NCBI RefSeq assembly: GCF_003730195.1
Contig: NZ_QWGG01000001.1
Location: 434,001-498,000 of the forward strand
DNA: 64,000 nt
Origin: Halosimplex salinum
GTDB lineage: Archaea; Halobacteriota; Halobacteria; Halobacteriales; Haloarculaceae
Reading direction: 5' to 3'
The notes under the pieces were generated by a model. The model was not told the origin of the DNA. It made no database searches and saw nothing but the letters and a program-made list of their open reading frames with translations. Each line of letters starts with the position of its first letter. Positions within the stretch are counted from its first letter, which is position 1. This document shows, one piece after another, positions 1-8,154 of the stretch. The translations under genes were made by a program, and so were the position numbers.

Positions 1-182
1 AACAGCGGTTCGACCGCGTCCAGCGCCCCCTCCGGTCCGAGCACGTGGTCGACGCGCCACATCGACCGCTCGTTCGCGAAACACGCCGCCGTCTGCGCCC
101 GCACCCCCGGCCGCTCCACGAACACGTCCATCAACTCGTCGGCGCCCGCATCGTAAGTGAGGACGAACTCGAACTCGCGCAT
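1..182 (-). CDS. bat-like HTH regulator, N-terminal fragment
   Basis: Partial gene running off the left edge; only about 60 N-terminal codons are present, beginning MREFEFVLTYDAGADELMD. The N-terminal pattern (MREFxFxLxYxxGADxxxD, later WRVDHVxGxxxALDAV) is that of haloarchaeal bacterio-opsin-activator-type proteins, which carry a C-terminal HTH_10 DNA-binding domain. That domain would lie outside this window, so the regulator assignment is family inference. Upstream (183-350) there is an AT-rich patch with TTTAGCTATAA on the minus strand, about 20-35 nt before the ATG, fitting a TATA box with a short or absent leader. Confidence 0.6.
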   Translation of the reverse strand, partial: MREFEFVLTYDAGADELMDVFVERPGVRAQTAACFANERSMWRVDHVLGPEGALDAVEPL

Positions 183-350
183 ACCGATCCGTGCGTTGGT
201 TATAGCTAAACGATTTCGATCCGCTGTTCCACTACCCTCCTCTCACGGTAATATAGTACGTACGCGGAGATTCATATCTTGGTGATAGACAATCTGTCTG
301 GCGAACTTCCGTGAGTGGATCGCTGAGAAATTCCGAGCGCGCCGGCCGGA
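183..350. promoter_or_regulatory. Intergenic region with promoter of the bat-like gene
   Basis: No convincing gene. The AT-rich patch near 200-212, read on the minus strand, is a plausible TATA element for the leftward bat-like gene. The right part is the downstream side of the gene ending at 351. Confidence 0.35.
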
Positions 351-848
351 CTACTCGTTCTGTGTCTGGTCGGAAACCCGGTAGCGGTCGCCGTCGCGCG
401 TCGCCAGGTCGAACGCGACGCTCCAGTCGAGCAGTCGCTCGGTCCGTTCGCGCCACTCGTCCGCCCAGTCGGTGTGTCGGTCCCGCTCCCAGCGAGGGAC
501 CGCTCCGCGCAGTCGGTCGAACGACTCGTCGACCGTCAGCGACCCCGCCTCGCGGAGCGCGTCGAGCAGTTCGGTCGCGCCGAACACGCGCCGCTCGAAG
601 GCGTCGGCCAGGTCGGCCTCGTCGACTTCGACCCGGCGCCGTCGGAACCCGCGGTCGGTCTCCGCGACGAGTTCGAGGGCCTGGAGGAAGGTGAGGTACT
701 CTCTCGCGACGTCGCGCGAGGGGGCGGCGGTCTCGTCGACCAGTCGGATACAGCAGTCCTCGACGCTCCCGGGGACGAGCGGTACCGCCCGGTGGGCCGT
801 CGCGAGGAACTCGCGGTCACGGACCGGGGGGACGATCTTGTATCGCAC
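351..848 (-). CDS. Conserved haloarchaeal protein, winged-helix-like, partner of mch
   Basis: A 165-residue acidic protein of unknown function beginning MRYKIVPPVRDREFLATAH. It lies 4 bp downstream of the cyclohydrolase gene on the same strand, so the two are almost certainly cotranscribed. Residues about 35-120 are mostly predicted helix with two arginine-rich beta-like stretches (FRRRRVEVD; RWERDRHTDW), reminiscent of winged-helix repeats. No catalytic motif is visible. A DNA-binding or accessory role is only inference from the pattern and the pairing. Confidence 0.6.
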   Translation of the reverse strand: MRYKIVPPVRDREFLATAHRAVPLVPGSVEDCCIRLVDETAAPSRDVAREYLTFLQALELVAETDRGFRRRRVEVDEADLADAFERRVFGATELLDALREAGSLTVDESFDRLRGAVPRWERDRHTDWADEWRERTERLLDWSVAFDLATRDGDRYRVSDQTQNE

Positions 849-852
849 GGCT

Positions 853-1785
853 CTAGAGGCCGAAGCTCTCGACGAGGCGGTCCTCGTTCACGTCGCCGAG
901 AACGTGCGTGTCGCCGCCCATCACGTCGATGGTGACCTGTGCGGGCGCGAACACCGACTCGGGCACGTCGTAGAAGTCCCAGTCGGCGTCGTCGAATATC
1001 TCGGCGAACGGGGCGTCGTACTCGGCGGTCGCCGTCGAGGGCACCTCGTCGAAGCGGTCGAACGGTTCGTCGACGACGAGGTGGGCCTGCCCGCCGTAGG
1101 CCAGCGCGTCGTTCGTCCGGGCGATGGCGGTCTCCTCGTCGCCGGCGACCGGCGCGACCGGCGCCGACCCGGTGACCGACAGGATATCGAGCGGGTCGTA
1201 GCCCAGTTCCGACAGCCGGAACGTGGCGAGTTCGGCCGCGCGGGCGGCCATCGCGACGCTCCCGGTGAGGCTCGCCGTCGAGAACGCCTGGAGGAAGACG
1301 CCGCTCTCGGCGACGCCGGCCACCTCGGCGACGTGTTCGACCACGGCGTCGCCGGGCACTTCGTCGCTCTCGACGGTGAGGACGGCGAACTCGAAGTCGT
1401 CGCGGTAGCCGACCCGCTGGAACTCCTCCTCCTCGGCGACGAGCGAGCGGGCCGGTCCGCTGCCGAGCCCTTCGAAGCCGTCGACGCTCAGCTCCCAGCC
1501 CGCCTTCTGCGAGCAGAGCAGGGCCATCGCCGGGTGGTCCGTCGACAGTTCGACGTGTGCCAGCGGTGCGCCGCCGACCTCGTCCATCCGGGTCTGGACG
1601 GTCGCCAGGCCCGCCGTCTGTATCTCCGCGAGCATCAGTCCCGCTTCGACGCCGCCGGGGACGTCGACGCCGAAGTCGACGACCAGCGCCTCGCTGTCGA
1701 GCTGGTGGACGGCGACGTTCAGCTCGTCGGCGAAGTCCAGGGCTTCGTCGACCAGGTCCGTCGCGGTCCGGTTGAGACTCTCCAT
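853..1785 (-). CDS. mch: Methenyltetrahydromethanopterin cyclohydrolase
   Basis: Reversible hydrolysis of the methenyl to the formyl form of the tetrahydropterin C1 carrier. Haloarchaea are not methanogens and are thought to use this enzyme in folate-type C1 metabolism. The 310-residue length is close to the family norm. Alignable features include the start MESLNRTATDLVDEALDFAD, a glycine-rich PGGVEAGLMLAEIQ segment near residues 45-57, the EVGGAPLAHVELSTDHPA stretch and a conserved end around VTIDVMGGDTHVLG. It is first of a two-gene leftward unit with the gene ending at 351. Confidence 0.9.
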   Translation of the reverse strand: MESLNRTATDLVDEALDFADELNVAVHQLDSEALVVDFGVDVPGGVEAGLMLAEIQTAGLATVQTRMDEVGGAPLAHVELSTDHPAMALLCSQKAGWELSVDGFEGLGSGPARSLVAEEEEFQRVGYRDDFEFAVLTVESDEVPGDAVVEHVAEVAGVAESGVFLQAFSTASLTGSVAMAARAAELATFRLSELGYDPLDILSVTGSAPVAPVAGDEETAIARTNDALAYGGQAHLVVDEPFDRFDEVPSTATAEYDAPFAEIFDDADWDFYDVPESVFAPAQVTIDVMGGDTHVLGDVNEDRLVESFGL

Positions 1786-1837
1786 ACGCAGACGTGCTCG
1801 TCCGCGGGACTTGCATCTTCGGTTCGACGCCGCCGGC

Positions 1838-2071
1838 TCACAGCGTGATCCCGAGCGCGACCGCCACCCCTAACACCGCGAGGACCGCCCCGGAGATCCG
1901 ACCGATGAGCTGTTGGCCCTCGGTCCCCTCGTAGTCGTCGTCGGAGAACCCGAAGTACAGCACTCTGTTCTGAAGTCGTGACATCCGTGTCGGCGCGATC
2001 ACCCACGCGAGGCCCAGCACGACTGCGATACTACCGGCGACGAGCCGCCACAGCACTACCATATCCGACAC
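1838..2071 (-). CDS. Small two-TM membrane protein
   Basis: A 77-residue protein with one hydrophobic segment at about residues 5-25 (LWRLVAGSIAVVLGLAWVI), a charged middle (FGFSDDDYEGTEG) and a second hydrophobic segment at the C-terminus (ISGAVLAVLGVAVALGI). Both ends probably sit in the membrane. No family recognised. It is transcribed leftward, 52 bp upstream of mch, and could share its transcript. Confidence 0.55.
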   Translation of the reverse strand: MSDMVVLWRLVAGSIAVVLGLAWVIAPTRMSRLQNRVLYFGFSDDDYEGTEGQQLIGRISGAVLAVLGVAVALGITL

Positions 2072-2191
2072 TCGCGAGCGCCTGCAGTGAAGAACCCCCG
2101 GTCGCGGTCGGACGGAGCGGGACCGGTTGGGCTGCGGCTGGACGGACTGGGACCGGTCGGGCCGCGGCCGGTCAGGCCGGGAACAGCGACG

Positions 2192-2509
2192 CTACTCTGA
2201 TCGTTCACGCTTCGCCTCGCGTCCGAGCTGTTCCTCGACGGCCTCGACCTTCTCGTTGGCGGACTGCTCGACAGTCCGCTTGTCGTCGACCTTCAGGAAC
2301 GTGCTCACGCGGTCGGCGTCGACGGCATCGTGGGCCGCCCCGGCCGCCGCGAACAGCTCCGCGGAGTCGTCGGCTTCGATGATCGTCCCCATCGGCGTCG
2401 TCTCGTAGCCCACGTCGAACTCGTCGAGCGCGGCGACGGCCTTCGCGACCGCTTCGGCCATGCTCCCCTCGATGACCGGTGCGACGCTGAGAAATCCGAT
2501 GACTGTCAT
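2192..2509 (-). CDS. MTH1187/YkoF-family thiamine-binding-type protein
   Basis: A 105-residue protein beginning MTVIGFLSVAPVIEGSM and containing FDVGYETTPMGTIIEA, the signature of the MTH1187 family (ferredoxin-like fold, related to YkoF, proposed to bind thiamine or related compounds). I start it at the ATG at 2509 because family homology begins exactly there; upstream in-frame sequence is arginine-rich and non-homologous. The C-terminal 25 residues form a charged helix. It follows the sugar ABC ATPase gene on the same strand with a 76-bp gap. Confidence 0.8.
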   Translation of the reverse strand: MTVIGFLSVAPVIEGSMAEAVAKAVAALDEFDVGYETTPMGTIIEADDSAELFAAAGAAHDAVDADRVSTFLKVDDKRTVEQSANEKVEAVEEQLGREAKRERSE

Positions 2510-2585
2510 AGTCGAACCCACGACGGGCGGCGACCTAAGCCCTGCGGCGCGTCTCCGTCCGCGGTGGAGATGCGCTCGAGGGACG

Positions 2586-3731
2586 TCAGTCGCCGGTGAC
2601 GTCCGCGACTTCCTCGTCGACGAGCGTGCGGTTGTGGAGCGCTTCGCCGGTCTCCCCGTCGAAGATGTGGATCGCGTCCTCGGGGATGTGCGCGACGACG
2701 GACTCGCCGCTCTCGATCTGTCGCATCCCACTGACGGTCGCGACGAGCGCGTTGTCGTCGCTCCACGCGTCGAACAGCAGGTAGACGGTGTTCTCGTCGC
2801 CCATCGGCTCGACGACGTCGACGGTCGCGTCGAACCGGTGGTCGCCCGCCGAGGTGTGCTCGACCTCGACGGCGCCCGGTCGGATACCGAGGACGACCTC
2901 GTCTCGGCCGGCGACGCGGTCGGCGATCTCCGGCGCGAGCGGGTACTCGAACCCCTCGCGGACGAGGGTGCCGTTCTCGTTGTCGACGTCGAGGAAGTTC
3001 ATCGACGGCTCGCCGATGAACCCGGCGACGAACTGGTTGTTGGGCTCGTGGTAACACTCCAGCGGCGTGGCGACCTGCTGGAGCACCCCGCCGTCGAGGA
3101 TGGCGATCCGGTCGCCCATCGTCATCGCCTCCGTCTGGTCGTGGGTGACGTACATCGTCGTCACGCCCAGGTCCTCCTGGATGCGCTGGAGCTCCGTCCG
3201 CATCTGCGAGCGGAGCTTCGCGTCGAGGTTGCTGAGCGGTTCGTCCATCAGGAACACCTCGGGGTCGCGGACGATCGCGCGACCGAGCGCGACACGCTGT
3301 TGCTGGCCGCCGGAGAGTTCGCCCGGCTTCCGGTCGAGCAGGTTGTCGATACCCATCATCGTCGCGGCCTCCTCGACGCGCTCGGCGATCTCGCTGTCGG
3401 GCATGTCGGTCGACTCCTCCAGCCCGAACGCCATGTTGTCGTGGACCGTCATGTGGGGGTACAGCGCGTAGGACTGGAACACCATCGCGATGTCCCGGTC
3501 CTGGGGCTTCACGTCGTTGATGACGTGGTCGTCGAGCCGGATCTGCCCGCTGGTCACCGTCTCGAGGCCGGCGACCATCCGCAGGGTCGTCGACTTCCCA
3601 CAGCCCGACGGCCCGACGACGACGAGGAACTCGCCGTCCGGGATGTCGATCGACACGCCGTCGACCGCGACAATCTCGTCCTTGCCGTCCTGGAATACCT
3701 TCGTCAGATCGTCTAGTTCGAGTTGAGCCAT
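2586..3731 (-). CDS. Sugar ABC transporter ATP-binding protein (MalK/UgpC type)
   Basis: ATPase of a carbohydrate importer, working on the cytoplasmic face with the two permeases encoded upstream. Visible motifs: Walker A GPSGCGKST at residues 40-48, Q-loop near Q86, signature LSGGQQQ at 139-145, Walker B VFLMDE at 159-164 with the D-loop after it. The C-terminal 130 residues form the TOBE/regulatory domain typical of MalK-like proteins (LGIRPGAVEVE). The 381-residue length fits the CUT1 class. It is the last gene of the leftward ABC operon, 60 bp after the second permease. Substrate is not determinable. Confidence 0.92.
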   Translation of the reverse strand: MAQLELDDLTKVFQDGKDEIVAVDGVSIDIPDGEFLVVVGPSGCGKSTTLRMVAGLETVTSGQIRLDDHVINDVKPQDRDIAMVFQSYALYPHMTVHDNMAFGLEESTDMPDSEIAERVEEAATMMGIDNLLDRKPGELSGGQQQRVALGRAIVRDPEVFLMDEPLSNLDAKLRSQMRTELQRIQEDLGVTTMYVTHDQTEAMTMGDRIAILDGGVLQQVATPLECYHEPNNQFVAGFIGEPSMNFLDVDNENGTLVREGFEYPLAPEIADRVAGRDEVVLGIRPGAVEVEHTSAGDHRFDATVDVVEPMGDENTVYLLFDAWSDDNALVATVSGMRQIESGESVVAHIPEDAIHIFDGETGEALHNRTLVDEEVADVTGD

Positions 3732-3791
3732 ATCATGTCCTCCGTTCGGTCGTGGATTCGCGTGCTGTGCCGGCCGAGCCGAGGGGTGGCA

Positions 3792-4766
3792 TCACGACGC
3801 CACCCCCTCGGCGAACTCCTCGCCGAACGCGACGTAGACGGCCAGTGTCGGCAGTGCGGCGATGAACGCTCCCGCCATCCTGAGCGGGAAGTCCTGCCCC
3901 TCCATCGACTGTCCGAGGCCCGCGAGTATCAACACCACGGGCGCGGCGGGGCTGGCCGACGAGGAGATGAGGATGAGCGCGAACAGCAGGTCGTTCCAGA
4001 TCTGCGTGAACTGGTAGATGAGGACGACCGCGAACATCGGCGTCGACAGCGGGAGGACGATGCGGCGGTACACCCCGCGCATCGTCGCGCCGTCGAGTCG
4101 CGCCGACTCGATCATCTCCTCGCTCATGTTCTTGTAGTACGACCGGAACAGCACCGTACAGATCGGGATCCCGTAGGCGACGTGCGTGACGATCATCTCG
4201 ACGATGCCCGCGTAGTCGTCGTTGATCCCGAGCGCCCAGACGAACCCCAGCAGGTCGGCCACGTTGACGATGTTCGACCAGAACTGCGACAGCGGCACCA
4301 GCACCGCCTGCAGCGGGATGAAGATCCCCGCGACGAACAGCGCCAGTATCGGCGCCTTGTACCGTTCCTTCCAGGTCGCCTGCGTCAGCCCGTAGGCGGC
4401 CAGACTCCCGGCGAACGCCGAGATGATGGTCGCCGGCACGGCGTAGAGCGCGCTGCTCACGAGGCCGCGACTCAGGGCGTCGAACGCCGTCTGCCACTTC
4501 TCGGTCGTGAAGAACTGGAGCGTCTCCGGGAGGAGCGGCGGCATGTACGGGAGCGTCTCGCTGACGCCGGTCGGACTCGTCTTGATCGAGGTGACCAGCC
4601 CGGACTCGATCGGGACCATGTACACCGCGAGCAGCCCGATCAGGAACCCGTAGAGTGCGACCCGTGACGCGTCGATCCGTTCGAGCGCGCCCGGTCGGTC
4701 GGCTGCTCGGGCGTCGTCAGAGCCGTCCAGTTCGCCGTCTGTCGCTGGGGTAGACGTGTCACTCAT
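3792..4766 (-). CDS. Sugar ABC transporter permease, MalG type
   Basis: Inner-membrane permease of 324 residues. Start taken at the ATG at 4766 (MSDTSTPATDGELDG), which overlaps the stop of the preceding permease by 4 nt (ATGA), a sign of translational coupling; an upstream in-frame extension is arginine-rich and not homologous. An acidic cytoplasmic N-terminus of about 40 residues precedes six hydrophobic segments. The EAA loop that contacts the ATPase is seen as EEMIESARLDGATMRGVYRR. The partner permease, ATPase and binding lipoprotein are all adjacent. Confidence 0.9.
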   Translation of the reverse strand: MSDTSTPATDGELDGSDDARAADRPGALERIDASRVALYGFLIGLLAVYMVPIESGLVTSIKTSPTGVSETLPYMPPLLPETLQFFTTEKWQTAFDALSRGLVSSALYAVPATIISAFAGSLAAYGLTQATWKERYKAPILALFVAGIFIPLQAVLVPLSQFWSNIVNVADLLGFVWALGINDDYAGIVEMIVTHVAYGIPICTVLFRSYYKNMSEEMIESARLDGATMRGVYRRIVLPLSTPMFAVVLIYQFTQIWNDLLFALILISSSASPAAPVVLILAGLGQSMEGQDFPLRMAGAFIAALPTLAVYVAFGEEFAEGVAS

Positions 4767-5848
4767 AGATGTCCCCTCCGGTACTCGTAGACGAGGTACG
4801 GGCCGATGATGGCGAGCGCCAGCGCGAAGAGGATGATCGCGATCGCGGCGCCGTAGGCCCAGTTGAGGTTCCCGTAGGACTCGCGGACCATCTTCGTCGC
4901 GAGGATGTCCGCGCCGTTGGGCGGTCGGTACCCCGACACGAGCGAGTAGAGGAAGTCGAACGCCTTGAGCGCGAACACCATCAGGACGACCGCCGCGCTG
5001 ATGGTCGCGCCCTTGAGCTGCGGGATGATCACTCGCCAGTACATCTTCAGTGTCGACGCGCCGTCGACCTGCGCGGCCTCGTAGTGCTCGGTCGGGATCG
5101 CCCGCAGTCCCGCGAGGTAGACGACCATCGCGTACCCCGAGAACTGCCACAGCAGGGCGAGGACGACCGCCCACAGCACGACCGAGGGGTTGCCGATCCA
5201 GTCGATCGGACCGGCTCCGAACACCCCGATCGCGATGTTGAGGATGCCGTTGTTGACGTTGTACATCCACAGCCAGAACTGCGCCGTCACGACGAACGAG
5301 AGGCTCATCGGGAGCAGGTAGATCGTCCGGAACGTGTTCTCGAAGCGGATGCCCCGGTCTATCAGGATCGCGAGACAGAGTCCGACGACGAGCGTCGCGA
5401 CCGTGAAGGCGATCGTGAGGATGAACGTGTTCGCCGTCGCCGAGATGACGCCCGAGTCCGAGAGGGCGCGGGTGTACATCTCGAAGTCGAGGTCGCTGTA
5501 GTCCGGGCTGCCGAAGTTCGTGAAGTCGGTCAGCGAGATGAGCAGGTTCCAGACGATGGCGCCGTAGACGAACAGCCCCATCAGGAGGAACGGCGGGCCC
5601 CAGAACGGGAGCGACTCGACGAAGTCGCTGCCGAACCGGTCGTCGACGGCGTCGATCACTCGGCCCGGAGTGGACCGACGCTGGTCGGTGACGCCGCCGT
5701 CCGCTCGCACCGCCGGGTCGCCCGCTGACACGTCTCCGTCGACCGACCGGTCGCTCGCCGGTCGCTCGGACGTCTCTGCGTCCGATCGGTCGCTATCTGT
5801 GCCGCTCCGACCGAGTCGTGGTATCAGTGTCGATAAAATATCCCGCAT
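4763..5848 (-). CDS. Sugar ABC transporter permease, MalF type
   Basis: First permease of the importer, 361 residues. A long hydrophilic, acidic N-terminus (about 75 residues, rich in S/D/R) precedes six or seven transmembrane segments. The EAA motif is visible as TEHYEAAQVDGASTLKMYWR. It begins 14 bp after the substrate-binding gene and overlaps the next permease by 4 nt. The order binding protein - MalF - MalG - ATPase is typical of CUT1 importers. Confidence 0.9.
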   Translation of the reverse strand: MRDILSTLIPRLGRSGTDSDRSDAETSERPASDRSVDGDVSAGDPAVRADGGVTDQRRSTPGRVIDAVDDRFGSDFVESLPFWGPPFLLMGLFVYGAIVWNLLISLTDFTNFGSPDYSDLDFEMYTRALSDSGVISATANTFILTIAFTVATLVVGLCLAILIDRGIRFENTFRTIYLLPMSLSFVVTAQFWLWMYNVNNGILNIAIGVFGAGPIDWIGNPSVVLWAVVLALLWQFSGYAMVVYLAGLRAIPTEHYEAAQVDGASTLKMYWRVIIPQLKGATISAAVVLMVFALKAFDFLYSLVSGYRPPNGADILATKMVRESYGNLNWAYGAAIAIILFALALAIIGPYLVYEYRRGHL

Positions 5849-5862
5849 GCGGAGTCGTCCTG

Positions 5863-7227
5863 TTAGTTAGAGACCGCGTCGACGAACCCGTCGGCGGCCG
5901 CCTCGGGGTCGTACGGTCCGGAGAACTCGCTGGAGACGACTTCCTCGAGCGCGGACTGCGTCTCGTCGAACACGCCCAGGCCGTGGTAGAGGTTCGGCGG
6001 CCGCTCCTCGGCGTCGGCGAAGTCCTGCTGGGTCTCCTGGAGGTAGGGACCGAACTCGCTCATGTCGACGTCCGTCCGCGTCGGGATGGACCCCTTGAGC
6101 GTGTTGAAGGCGATCTGCCCCTCCTCGCTGCCGACGAAGCGCAGCCAGTTCTTCGACGCCTCGGGCGTCGGGTTGTCCGACGGGTAGAGGAACGAGTCGA
6201 AGTGCAGCGAGTACATGCCCTCCGTGCCGGGGAACGTCTTGAAGCCCCAGTCCTCGTCGTACTCGAAGTCGTCGGCGTTGCGGAACGCGCCGGCCGCCCA
6301 GTTACCCTGGTGGATGAAGGCCGCGTCGCCGCTGATGATGTTGCTGTTGGAGGCCGTCAGGTCGATCGAGGAGGCGTCGTCGCTGATGTAGTTCTCCAGG
6401 ATCGTCTGCATGTTCTCGAAGGTCGAGACCACGCTGTCGCGGTCGGGCGACCCGTCGATGAAGCTCATGTAGGCGTCGTAGCCGTGTTCGCCGAGGTACA
6501 TCTCGCCGAACAGCTGCACGGTCGCCCACGGCCCGCTCATGAGGTGGGTGAACGGGACCTTGTCCGTCTCGGTCGAGACGGTGTCGAGGGCGTCGATGAA
6601 CGCGCTGATGCTGTTCAGCGAGTCCGGGTCGACGCCGGCCTCCTCGACCACGGAGACGTTGTAGAACAGGCAGTTCAGCCGGTGGGAACCGACCGGCACG
6701 CCTCGATAGGCGCCGTTCTGCGTGTGGAGGTCCTGTGCCTCCTGCACGTGGGCGTCCTCGAAGCCTTCCTCCTCCCAGACGTCGTCGACGTTGCCGAGCA
6801 CGCCCTCGTAGCGGGTCATCCACTTGCCCGGCCAGTTGGCGAACACGCCCGGCGGGTCGTTGTTCTGCAGTCGGTTCGCGACGACCGCGTTCAGGTTGGT
6901 GTTCGCGCCGCCGCCGACCGGGTTCCAGTCGACCTCGGTCCCGTCGTACGCTCCCTCGAACGCCTCGAGGAGGTTCTGCCCGGCGGCCTGTCCGTCGCCG
7001 CCGGTCCAGCCGTGGACGACTTCGACGGGCCCTGCGGGGGTGCTGCCGCCGTCGCCACCGTCACTGCCGTCACTACCATCGCCGCCGTCGCCGCCGTCGC
7101 CGCCGTCGCCGCCGTCGCCGCCGTCTCCGTCACCGTTGCCCGAACACCCGGCGATACCGAGCGTCGCCGCCACTGTTCCGGCCTGGACGAACCGTCGTCG
7201 AGAAATACTTCTTCGGTTCCGAGTCAT
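5863..7227 (-). CDS. Sugar ABC transporter substrate-binding lipoprotein (Tat)
   Basis: Extracellular binding protein of 454 residues (SBP_bac_1 type). The N-terminus carries a twin-arginine motif (SRRRFVQ, residues 9-15) and lipobox IAGC with C28, so it should be exported folded and lipid-anchored, the usual haloarchaeal arrangement. After the cysteine comes a low-complexity Gly-Gly-Asp linker (about residues 31-65) that probably tethers the domain through the surface layer. The mature part has the usual alpha/beta binding-protein pattern (GWTGGDGQAAGQNLLEAFE). It is the first gene of the leftward operon, with a promoter and palindrome upstream at 7254-7303. Confidence 0.9.
   Translation of the reverse strand: MTRNRRSISRRRFVQAGTVAATLGIAGCSGNGDGDGGDGGDGGDGGDGGDGSDGSDGGDGGSTPAGPVEVVHGWTGGDGQAAGQNLLEAFEGAYDGTEVDWNPVGGGANTNLNAVVANRLQNNDPPGVFANWPGKWMTRYEGVLGNVDDVWEEEGFEDAHVQEAQDLHTQNGAYRGVPVGSHRLNCLFYNVSVVEEAGVDPDSLNSISAFIDALDTVSTETDKVPFTHLMSGPWATVQLFGEMYLGEHGYDAYMSFIDGSPDRDSVVSTFENMQTILENYISDDASSIDLTASNSNIISGDAAFIHQGNWAAGAFRNADDFEYDEDWGFKTFPGTEGMYSLHFDSFLYPSDNPTPEASKNWLRFVGSEEGQIAFNTLKGSIPTRTDVDMSEFGPYLQETQQDFADAEERPPNLYHGLGVFDETQSALEEVVSSEFSGPYDPEAAADGFVDAVSN
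7081..7125. repeat. 9-bp tandem repeat coding for the Gly-Gly-Asp linker
   Basis: About five head-to-tail copies of GCCGCCGTC (plus strand) within the binding-protein gene. They encode GGD units of the linker after the lipobox cysteine. Copy number is likely to vary between strains by slippage. Confidence 0.85.
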
Positions 7228-7278
7228 GATTTAGACTCCATGCCCGCTCGTATGCAGCGGAAACATTTAATGGTAGTG

Positions 7279-7303
7279 TATATAACGATATAATATTATC
7301 GTT
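7279..7303 (-). promoter_or_regulatory. Promoter and operator candidate of the sugar ABC operon
   Basis: A perfect 7-bp inverted repeat AACGATA-N6-TATCGTT spans 7284-7303 in a very AT-rich patch. On the minus strand a TATA element TTATATA (7279-7285) directly abuts it, about 52-58 nt upstream of the binding-protein ATG. A regulator bound there would cover the TFB/TBP site, so repression is the simplest model. TrmB-type and similar sugar regulators act this way in haloarchaea, but the regulator here is unknown. Confidence 0.5.
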
Positions 7304-7463
7304 GAATGCGCAAAACTGGCGGGATAAGGGGCCTATCTGTTCGGAGTTTGAGAACTAACGAGCTGCCAGAAAATTGTACGATCGCAGTGACGAGTCCGCC
7401 GTTTCGGCGCCGGCCGGCGGCGACCGGAGTGCATACGTGAGTGGATGGTGACAGTCGAAGCAG

Positions 7464-8132
7464 ATGGACGTCGACCGTTACGGCGCCGTCGGGTACCCGT
7501 TCGGTGGCGAGAGCGGCGAACGGCCCGTCGTCGTCGGCTGGATACTCGGGATGCTCGCTTTCATCGTGCCGGTCGTGCCCGCAGTGCCGTTCCTCGGCTA
7601 TCTCGTTCGCGTCGTCGGCGCGAGTGAGCGGGGCGAACCCGCGCCGCCGCTGGGGGACGACCTGCGGGGGCTGGCCCGCGACAGCGTCGCCGCCGTGGTC
7701 GTCTCTCTGGGCTATCTCGTCGTCCCATTCCTCGCCCTGGCGGTGACTATCTACGGCGCCGTCTCGTCGAACGCCTCCGCCGACCTGGAGTTCGTCGGCG
7801 CGCTCGCGGTCTACGGCGGGTCGACGGCCGTGCTCGTCCTCTCGCTGCTGGGCGCCTACCTGCTCCCTATCGCGCTCGCGGAGGCCGCGAGCGACCGTCC
7901 GCTCCGCAGCGCCTTCGCGCGCAGTCGGGTCGTCCCGGTCGGGAAACACGCCGCGTACTTCACTCGCTGGACGGCCGGCGCGGTGGCGATGTCGATGAGC
8001 ATTTCAGTCGCGAACCTCGTCGCCGCCGCCCCCCGCGTCGGGCCCGTCGTCGCCGCGCTCGTCCTCGCGTACGGCTCCGTGGTGGCCTGTCACCTCTGGG
8101 GCCGCGCCGTCGGCGTCGCGCGAGCGCGGTGA
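7464..8132 (+). CDS. DUF4013 family membrane protein
   Basis: A 222-residue membrane protein with five or six hydrophobic segments. The pattern (PFLGYLVRVVGASERGEPAPPL with a downstream LLGAYLLPIALAEAA) resembles DUF4013 proteins, common in haloarchaea and of unknown function. It is divergent from the sugar ABC operon and convergent with the dehydrogenase gene at 8155. No catalytic residues can be pointed to. Confidence 0.7.
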   Translation: MDVDRYGAVGYPFGGESGERPVVVGWILGMLAFIVPVVPAVPFLGYLVRVVGASERGEPAPPLGDDLRGLARDSVAAVVVSLGYLVVPFLALAVTIYGAVSSNASADLEFVGALAVYGGSTAVLVLSLLGAYLLPIALAEAASDRPLRSAFARSRVVPVGKHAAYFTRWTAGAVAMSMSISVANLVAAAPRVGPVVAALVLAYGSVVACHLWGRAVGVARAR

Positions 8133-8154
8133 CCGAACGCTCCGGGTCGCCCGG

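Noticed and set aside
472..1848. Long plus-strand frame of 458 codons opposite mch and its partner gene
   Set aside because: Very Arg/Ser-rich, no family resemblance; it is the antisense shadow of well-supported minus-strand genes, common in GC-rich DNA.
2460..3716. 418-codon plus-strand frame opposite the ABC ATPase
   Set aside because: Antisense shadow of a gene with complete ABC ATPase motifs.
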